Source of the DNA: Eudorina sp. 2006-703-Eu-15
Taxonomy: Eukaryota > Chlorophyta > Chlorophyceae > Chlamydomonadales > Volvocaceae
DNA length: 64,000 bases
Assembly: GCA_003117195.1 (NCBI GenBank)
Contig: BDSI01000003.1
Span: 744,001-808,000 of the forward strand
Reading direction: 5' to 3'
Each line of letters starts with the position of its first letter. Position 1 is the first letter of the stretch. This document shows positions 57,184 to 64,000 of this stretch, piece by piece. The notes beneath the pieces were generated by a model. That model was not told where the DNA came from. It was given only the letters and a program-made list of their open reading frames with translations, and ran no database searches. A program made the translations under genes and the position numbers.

Positions 57184-58529
57184 GGCCGCCGCCGTGCGCT
57201 CGCCGGTGCTCAAAGTTGATTGGAGGTGGTTTCTGCGCTCCGGTCGCGGTGGTTTCAAAGGCAAAGGAAAACTGGAAATCGGGGCAGTTGGCTTTTGTGG
57301 GTATGGAGGAATGTAGCCGCAGGGAGAGATCAGTACGCGTGGCGAAGTACCCCCCAACGCTCTGCCGCGATGACAGCCGTGAACGTGGTTGACAGGCGGA
57401 TCGTCAAGCGAGGACAGCAACCCTTAAACATCCGAGCTGGTTGGGTTGCAGTATCTTTTCTGCAAATACTCAATAGATTGCTTACATTGTAGATACCTGT
57501 TCTTTGCCCTCGTGCGCCGCAGGAGCTATTGTGTTATCGCGTCGTTTCGCGTTGCCTAGCCGCGCCAGTCACCTCAACCCCTGAGACCGGAGCTTCACAG
57601 CGCGCTCAAGCCGAACGTAGCTAAATAAAGGAAAAGCATGCGACAATGGGCAAACTTGCTCTGCGCGGATGCTGGAGGGAGCCAGCACCAAAGCAATCAA
57701 CGCGAAGGATGCCGTCATAAAAATGCGGCAAGCCGGGGACAACATCATTTCTAGTTGCTGCACTGTCGCCTTGGACAGCGTTCGCGATCGATGGGCCCGT
57801 CCTAGATGGTACGGTAGTTTCTATCTCGGCCATACTAGATAGAGTTAGCTACATCACGGCTTTTCGTATTGAATCGTGAAAGGATGTGGCTAGCTCACAA
57901 ACAACAATTCAGTTTTTTCATGGAGATCCGTCCTCCGCACATCTGCATAGCAAGGACGTCACCAGGGGTAACCGGGTTATTCGGCGGGTCTGGTTCGGCG
58001 CTTTAGTACCCTGGTGTGTTGGCCGGTATAGCTGCATGAATCCTCTGCGGGTGTTTTGGCTGGGTGCGCAGTCCTTGATAGGAGTTATGAGATGAGGCGT
58101 GGGTTGATGATGCGAGCATTTCCGGCATTTCGAGGACCTTCAGCATTGCGCAACAAGAAGTCCAGGGATAAGGTCTCGAGTCACATTTTTGAAATGGTGC
58201 AATATGTCAGTGCGCTGGACAGCCTGCACGCACGTTAGGGAAACCGGCACGCGGATGATGTCCAAACCAGAAATATTGCTACCAGCGGTCTCTCATTAGA
58301 TTGAAATCAGTGCAGTGCGAAAGTGGTCCTCCAAAGAAGAAGGTTTTAAAGCGGCTCCGAAGCCCGTTGGTGCTCGGTGGGCAGACTCTGGCCAGTCAGC
58401 CTTATCTCTACATGACCTCATTTATGAAGTATGAACTTGTGTAAATGCTAATAGCAACAACAGTTACCCCGATGGCGTTGACACTGTGCCTCTCGAGCGC
58501 CCTTCCAGCTGATATTTCCTTTGGAAAGA
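57184..58529. other. Divergent intergenic region
   Basis: 1.35 kb between the thioesterase start (minus) and the J-protein start (plus), likely containing both promoters. AT-richer than the coding DNA. No TATA box or known operator recognised, and no gene supported. Confidence 0.4.
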
Positions 58530-61500
58530 ATGTCTTACCTGATGCATTTGTTGCCAGCCCTGCAACGAACACGGCGCGTTCTGCGTAACAAGGAACCCGC
58601 AACTTCTTTCGTACAACCGAACCCTGCACCGTGGCGCATAGGCGTGCTTCGGATGCCCTCCGAAATCAATCTTTCCCAGTCCGAACCCAGATTGCAGTCC
58701 GGAATTACATGGCAGTCTGCCTTGCTGGGCGCCCCGCCAGCGCCGAGGAGTTTCCGCACACCTGCCAGCACCCTTCCCGCAGCATCCACCCTAGCCACGC
58801 TCGCGCGGGCCCTTCATATGCTCCCCTGCTTGACGCACAGCCCCAGGCTTGCGCGGCAACGCCTGTGGGTGTCAGAGTCTCAGAGCGCACGGCCACAGCT
58901 CCCCGCACAGCCTGAGCGCCAACCGCAGCCGTGGCCACAGCCACTACCGCAGCCGCTGCCGCAGCCGCAGCCTCAGGCGCCGCAGCGAATGGAGGTCGGG
59001 GGTCAGCGGGTGGCTTGGCCGCAGCTGCCACAGCAGCAGCGCGCTCTGGTCGCGGAGGGCACACGGCGCCGGCTGCAAGAGGGGTCAGCCGCGGAGCCGC
59101 TGGTGACGTGCTGGCGAGAGGCTGTCGGGCAGTGCCGGGAGGGGTCGAAGTGCATAACGGCGAGGTAGGTAGGTACGGATAGGTTGCTGGATGGCGACGG
59201 TGCGTAGAAGGTCACGATGTCTGGGGTTCTGCACAACCCATCGCGCATAGCAACATACACACTACAAACAGGGCGGCTCAGTTCTCTTTAACACTACCAA
59301 GACAGGTTGGTTTCACTTCCAAATCGGCCCCTTCCTTCGAAATGCAAGGACGCCACGCGATGCTCCTTCCCGCGTGGCGTGGCGGCCCTCCCAAGCAGGC
59401 TTGCTGCGTACGGCGATGCCACCACGGACGGTGCGCGAAGGATATCATCACGGCGTCCCATCGGACTTTTGGATTGGGGCACGTGGTTTACCCGCAGTAG
59501 CAGTGGCAGTAGCGTCCTCTGGAGCACCCGCAGCTGCAGTGGCAACAGCGGCCGTGGCCAGGACAGCATGCCGTGGTCAGCTGCCGTGGTCAGGACAGCA
59601 GCGTCCGCGGGCAGTCGGCTGTACGGTACCGCTTTCAGCGGTGCCCGCGCCGGCGCCGGCGCTGGCGCGAGCTGGACGGGCGGCGCCCGCGGCTCAGAAC
59701 GGACCCATGGGTCACCTGCGGTCCCCGGCACCATCCCCGTCGGGAACCACTACGAGGTGATGAAGGGCAAGGGACGCGAGGGGGACAAACCAGTCGTCAC
59801 TTCCGGGGGTGCGATCCGTGGGCGCGCATTCGTACCTGCCGGCAGGTACGGGACAAGTACGGCACAAGCGCGACAGAGCGCAAGCGCGAGTGCGGCACAA
59901 GTGCACATCGTGTCTGTCTGTCATTCTGCCTATTGTGTCTGTCTGGCTGTCTGTCTGTCTCTCGCCCGCACAGGTGCTGGGGTTGTCCAGGGATGCCTCA
60001 CTGGCGGCTATAAAAGCGGCGTTTCGCCAGGTTGGTTGGTTGGTTGGTCGGGCCCTGACGTCCACGACGATCCGGTGGTGCATCCCGTACGGCCCCTGGG
60101 CACCACCTCGCCGCTTACGGTAGTTTGGGAAAGAGCGACTGGGTGTCCGCCTCGCAGGCGCTCTGTTTCGAAGAGATATCCGCAACCCCAACCCCGAACT
60201 TCCAAACCTAAGGATGGCCCGCGGGGTCCACCGTCACACACGTCATCCAACACCTGACCCCAACCCCAGCCCCAACCTCAACCGGCAACCGCAACTCGTC
60301 CTTGTCCCAACCCACTGTCTATGGGAAAATGACCAAACCAACGGACTTCCAGCGGGCCAAGGAGTTGCATCCGGACGTCTTAGCCGCCCGTGCCAGGAGC
60401 CGCCGCCTGCAGCAGCAGCAGCAGCCTTCATATGATAAAGATGCGCCGTACACGTACGACCAGCGGCAGTATGACAGCGCGGTCGAGGAGTCTGCAACGG
60501 CTTTTCTGCGCATCGCCGCCGCGTATGAGACGCTGAGCAATGACGCGAGCAGGTGTGTGCGTACGTGTAATATCTGCGTCGTTGGCTTCCTGCACCGTTA
60601 GTCACCAATGGGTGTCGTACCGCCATCTGAAAATCTGTTGGGATCTTGCATCCTTGCGGCGTCGGGATCAATCCCGCGTCGGTTAGGATTCAGGGTCCTG
60701 CCGTACAGAGATGACGTGACGGGTCTTTCATGGCTTGTGCCGCGCGCACAGGAGAGCGTACGACATGCAGCTGGCAGCGGCGGCGGCGGCGGCGGCGACG
60801 GCCGGTACGGCTCCGCGCGGCGGAGGCGCCGCGGCGCCGTCACAACAGCAGCAGCAGCCCGCGCCGACAGGCGGTACGGGGGCGAGCAGCAGCAGCAGCA
60901 GATCTGAATCTCGACCTGGATCTGGAACCGGATCGGGATCGGTCGGTGGTGATTTGCGACATGTGGATTTCAGATCCTGGCGGTACGGCGTAGGCGAGTG
61001 GATGTTGCGGACAAGGAGAGAGCCCGTGTCAGGTACGGGTAGTTGGGGTACGGCCGACAGAGGCACGCCCCTTGCATTTCCAAGGATCCGGGCGGATGGT
61101 GCTGTCCGCTCAGCCAGGCCTCTGCGACCTTCAAGCCGGGCAGAGCCCGGCAGCTGCAGCGGGTCCACAACACCCGCGCCCCTGCCTGCTGACCCTGCCA
61201 GCGAGGCCTCTGATCTCATGAGAGTATCAGGTTCCAACAAAACAGCACGAAAGCTAAGGGCTGCTTGAGTGCCTGTGTACTGGATGTTGTGATGTGAAAG
61301 ATCCGAGTCGGTTTCCAAGATTCCAACGTCCGACGATGAACCCCTTTCCGCAGACTGATACGCATCGAGTACACACCACCTCCGGCCGCATCCCCCATCC
61401 CCGCGTTGAATTCTTCCGCTGGTGACGTACCCCGACTGTACCCCACACCGTGCAGGTCGTACAGCCACCCTGGAGTACTACCTCAGGAAGTACTCCCACG

Positions 61501-64000
61501 AGTTCGAGAGCCAGCTCCACGCGGCGCTGGTGCACGCCTACCTGGGGCCCAAGTACGTCACGACCCATGGGTCACCTGACCCACCGTCCCGTGTACGGCA
61601 ATGCCTGACCTTTCACGTTTCACCCCTGCGGCATTAGCACGTCCCCCAGTCATCCATGCCGTACCACTCGGTATTGCACACACTCGCCCAAGCAATGCAA
61701 ATTGGGTCAGGCTTGCGCTCGCTGTACCTGAACTATTGGTTTAAGGCTGACTGGTGAACCCAACCGCCCAACCGTTTTTCCAACGGTTTCACCCCACGGG
61801 TCTCAGGCTGGACCTGCAGCCGGGCGAGCTGCCCCGCTGCTTCGAGGCCGACCTGCGGCGCCACCCTGGAGCCAGCGACCAGCTGATGCAGCTGGTTTCG
61901 GGGCGCACGCTGCTGGGCGTGGTGCGCGTGCAGGTGGGCCGTACAGCCGCGCATGCCAGGAGCCGCGGCGTCACACTTTCACATATTCACACTTTCACCC
62001 GGTTGGAGCTACAGCAGTTTTGATTATTCCACAATGTCAGCTGGTCGGCGGGTTGCGACATGAGTTGTGTCCGAGGCTTTCTCTGATACGGGCTCTGATA
62101 CCGTCTTCGAAGGCGGGAGATTGGGTTTGATTGAATTGATTTTGTACCGTTGCATGGGTCAGTCTCCTACCAAGTCAACCGTGCGGTTGTACTGCGCAGG
62201 CGCCGCTCCGACTGGAGGGCGGCTCGGGCGGCGCTGCCGTGGCGCTGCCGCCGCTGCAGGGCCAGCCAGCCGTGGCCACAAGCCGATTGTCTTTTGTGGA
62301 TGCTGTTGAGGATGAGGGCCTCGCCACCGCTGCGCGCCCGGCCTCTGACGGCTTGGTGTCTGCCGCTGCCGCCGTGTCCCAAGGACGGGCCGCCGCAGGC
62401 AGTGGTGACGCCGTCTCGGCGGCGCCGGGCAAGAACTCGGAGTCAGCTTCGGGCGCAGCCATCGGGCCAGGAACAGCAGCAGCAACAGCAGCAGATGCGG
62501 CGGCGACGGCAGCGGACGCCGAGTCAGGGTCTGACGAGGACCAGATACAGACGGTGGCGGGGACGGCAACGGCGGACTCCATCCGGCAGCATCCAAACAT
62601 GGCGTCAGACGGCCACGGTAGCTGCAGCCGCAGCGGCAGTGAAAGCGACTTTGAACCGCTCCGCAGCGGCGCCGCCGGCACCGGTCCCGCCGCCGCGGCG
62701 GCGGCAGCGCTGGCCGCCATTCACGGCACGGCCGGGGCGGCGACCGGCGGCGGCGCCGTCGGCGGCGTCAACCCTCTGGACGTGCTGGACCCGGCGTCCG
62801 TCCGCGGGCTGTCGGACGAGGCTGTCGTACAGCTGGCCGCCGCCAGCATCGCCCACGACGACGTGTCGACGACGGCGGGCTACGGCCACCTGGTACCTGG
62901 CTACAGCCGCCTCCGGGGCCTACTAGAGCTCCAGGGATTCTACCCGGATCCTGCCGTACTACAGCGGCGCAGCACGCAGATCTCGCTGGTCACCGCGGCG
63001 GAGGCGGCGCAGGCACGTGATGCATCTGGGGCACTGGGTGGCCGGCGGCTGGCGGGCCGGTGGGGACGCGCCGCGGCAAGGAAGCAGGCAGCGGCGGAAA
63101 CGGGGTCAGGAGGCGTGGCGGCGCCGGACGCGCAGGCGGCGGCGGCAGCGGCAGCGGCGGCGGTTGAAGAGGCGGAGGCGGCGGCGCGGAATGCAGCTGC
63201 AGCGGAAGCAGAGGCTGTGCCGTCGGAAGTGCAGCCGCCGCCGCAGTTGCAGGTAAGGGTATTGCCTTGCAGGAGAAAGGGCTGCGTGCCCGGTGCCGGT
63301 CGCCATGCTGCATCGTACGGTACGGAAATCATAGGGCCTGCTTGGCAATGTCCAGTTCCGTCTCATTGACCCCTCGAAGTCCCTAACTGTTTTCTGCACC
63401 GTGTCAGGGCCTGGTGGAAGCCTTGCGGCTGGCGGAGGCGGAGGCAGCGGCACGGGCGGCCGCCGCAGCCGCAGCCGAGGCGGCGCAGGCGGCCGCCAAC
63501 CGCGCCAAGCGCCCGGCGGCACAGCTCGCCGCGCCGAACAGCCCTCGCGCCTGGCGCTTCGGGCCGGACGCGGACGCAGCCGCCGCCGGCGCCTCCTGTG
63601 GCGGCGGCGGTGCCGCCGCCACGACAGTCCTGGAGATGCGCCTCGGGCTGGAGGTGACGGCTCTTGCCGTACATCAGCTTCCCGGCAGCGCGGGTGACGG
63701 CGGCGGCGGAGGCGTCAAAGGTCATGCGGCAGCACCCGATGCGCAGATTGATGCCATTGGAGAAGTCCGTGGTGACGTACCGGCGCCGTCGGCGCCCACG
63801 GCGGTGGCGGCAGGCTTCGAGCCGCCGCCGCCGCCGCCGCCGCCGCCCCAGGGTACGGACCACATGGTCCCGGTGTTTGGACCCGTGGTGGAGGGCCGCA
63901 TCAAGGTGTACGTCGGAGGCCAACTGGAAGCGGGTGTGGAGGGGTGCCACGTGTACGACACGGAGGGTGAGTGTACGGCATCAGTGTACGGCATCAACTG
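58530..64000 (+). CDS. J-domain (DnaJ) protein, probably organellar, 3' partial
   Basis: Hsp70 co-chaperone. Exons: 58530-59164, 59306-59756, 59974-60030, 60353-60552, 60752-61032, 61456-61552, 61807-61933, 62200-63252, 63408-63966; all phases close, about 1153 residues so far, ending at the donor G|GTGAGT near the window edge. The J domain spans exons 2-5: NHYEVLGLSRDASLAAIKAA, LHPDV with the essential HPD, AFLRIAAAYETLSNDASRRAYD. After an Ala/Gly/Ser linker, EYYLRKYSHEFESQLHAALV, then LPRCFEAD and LMQLVSGRTLLGVV, resembles the C-terminal region of plant chloroplast J proteins. The N terminus, MSYLMHLLPALQRTRRVLRN, followed by basic, Ser/Ala-rich sequence, could be a transit peptide. Poly-Ala coiled segments follow. 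Exon 1 is supported only by phase and donor, so the start is uncertain. Confidence 0.8.

Overview
The window looks like nuclear DNA of a volvocine or chlamydomonad green alga. The genes are GC-rich and cut into many short exons with GT-AG introns of 0.2-2 kb. Codons end mostly in G or C. The proteins carry long Ala, Gly, Pro and Gln runs. A split-direct-repeat tyrosine-recombinase retrotransposon of the PAT/kangaroo type, a group known from Volvox, sits in an intron. No species name can be supported from sequence alone.

Layout. 1-10023 (+): 3' part of a kinesin-7/CENP-E-like motor gene whose start lies before the window. 10024-19757: repeat-rich stretch with two copies of an 800-bp interspersed repeat, a tRNA-like SINE head, a fragment of a tyrosine recombinase between 14-bp direct repeats, a decayed transposon-like reading frame and gene debris. 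19758-27752 (+): a very low-complexity Gln/Pro/Gly-rich protein with a zinc ribbon resembling that of plant YABBY proteins. 27753-32203: intergenic. 32204-50560 (-): complete 23-exon plasma-membrane-type Ca2+-ATPase (1153 aa); the retrotransposon (34301-38890) lies in one of its introns. 50561-52366: intergenic. 52367-57183 (-): type II thioesterase. 57184-58529: divergent intergenic region. 58530 to the right edge (+): J-domain (DnaJ) protein with a C-terminal region resembling plant organellar J proteins.

The host genes do not form an evident pathway; they cover transport along microtubules, putative transcription control, calcium export, acyl-chain hydrolysis and Hsp70 partnering. Exon boundaries were read by hand from GT-AG sites, reading phase and protein-family similarity; all joined phases close without stops, except that two internal splice sites of the thioesterase stay open. 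The most notable items are the split-direct-repeat retrotransposon, which has lost its reverse transcriptase and fuses a PHD finger to its recombinase; a six-cysteine, three-sequon extracellular domain inside the Ca2+-ATPase; the YABBY-like zinc ribbon; two 22-bp minisatellites starting at intron donors of one gene; and an octamer repeated about 35 times.
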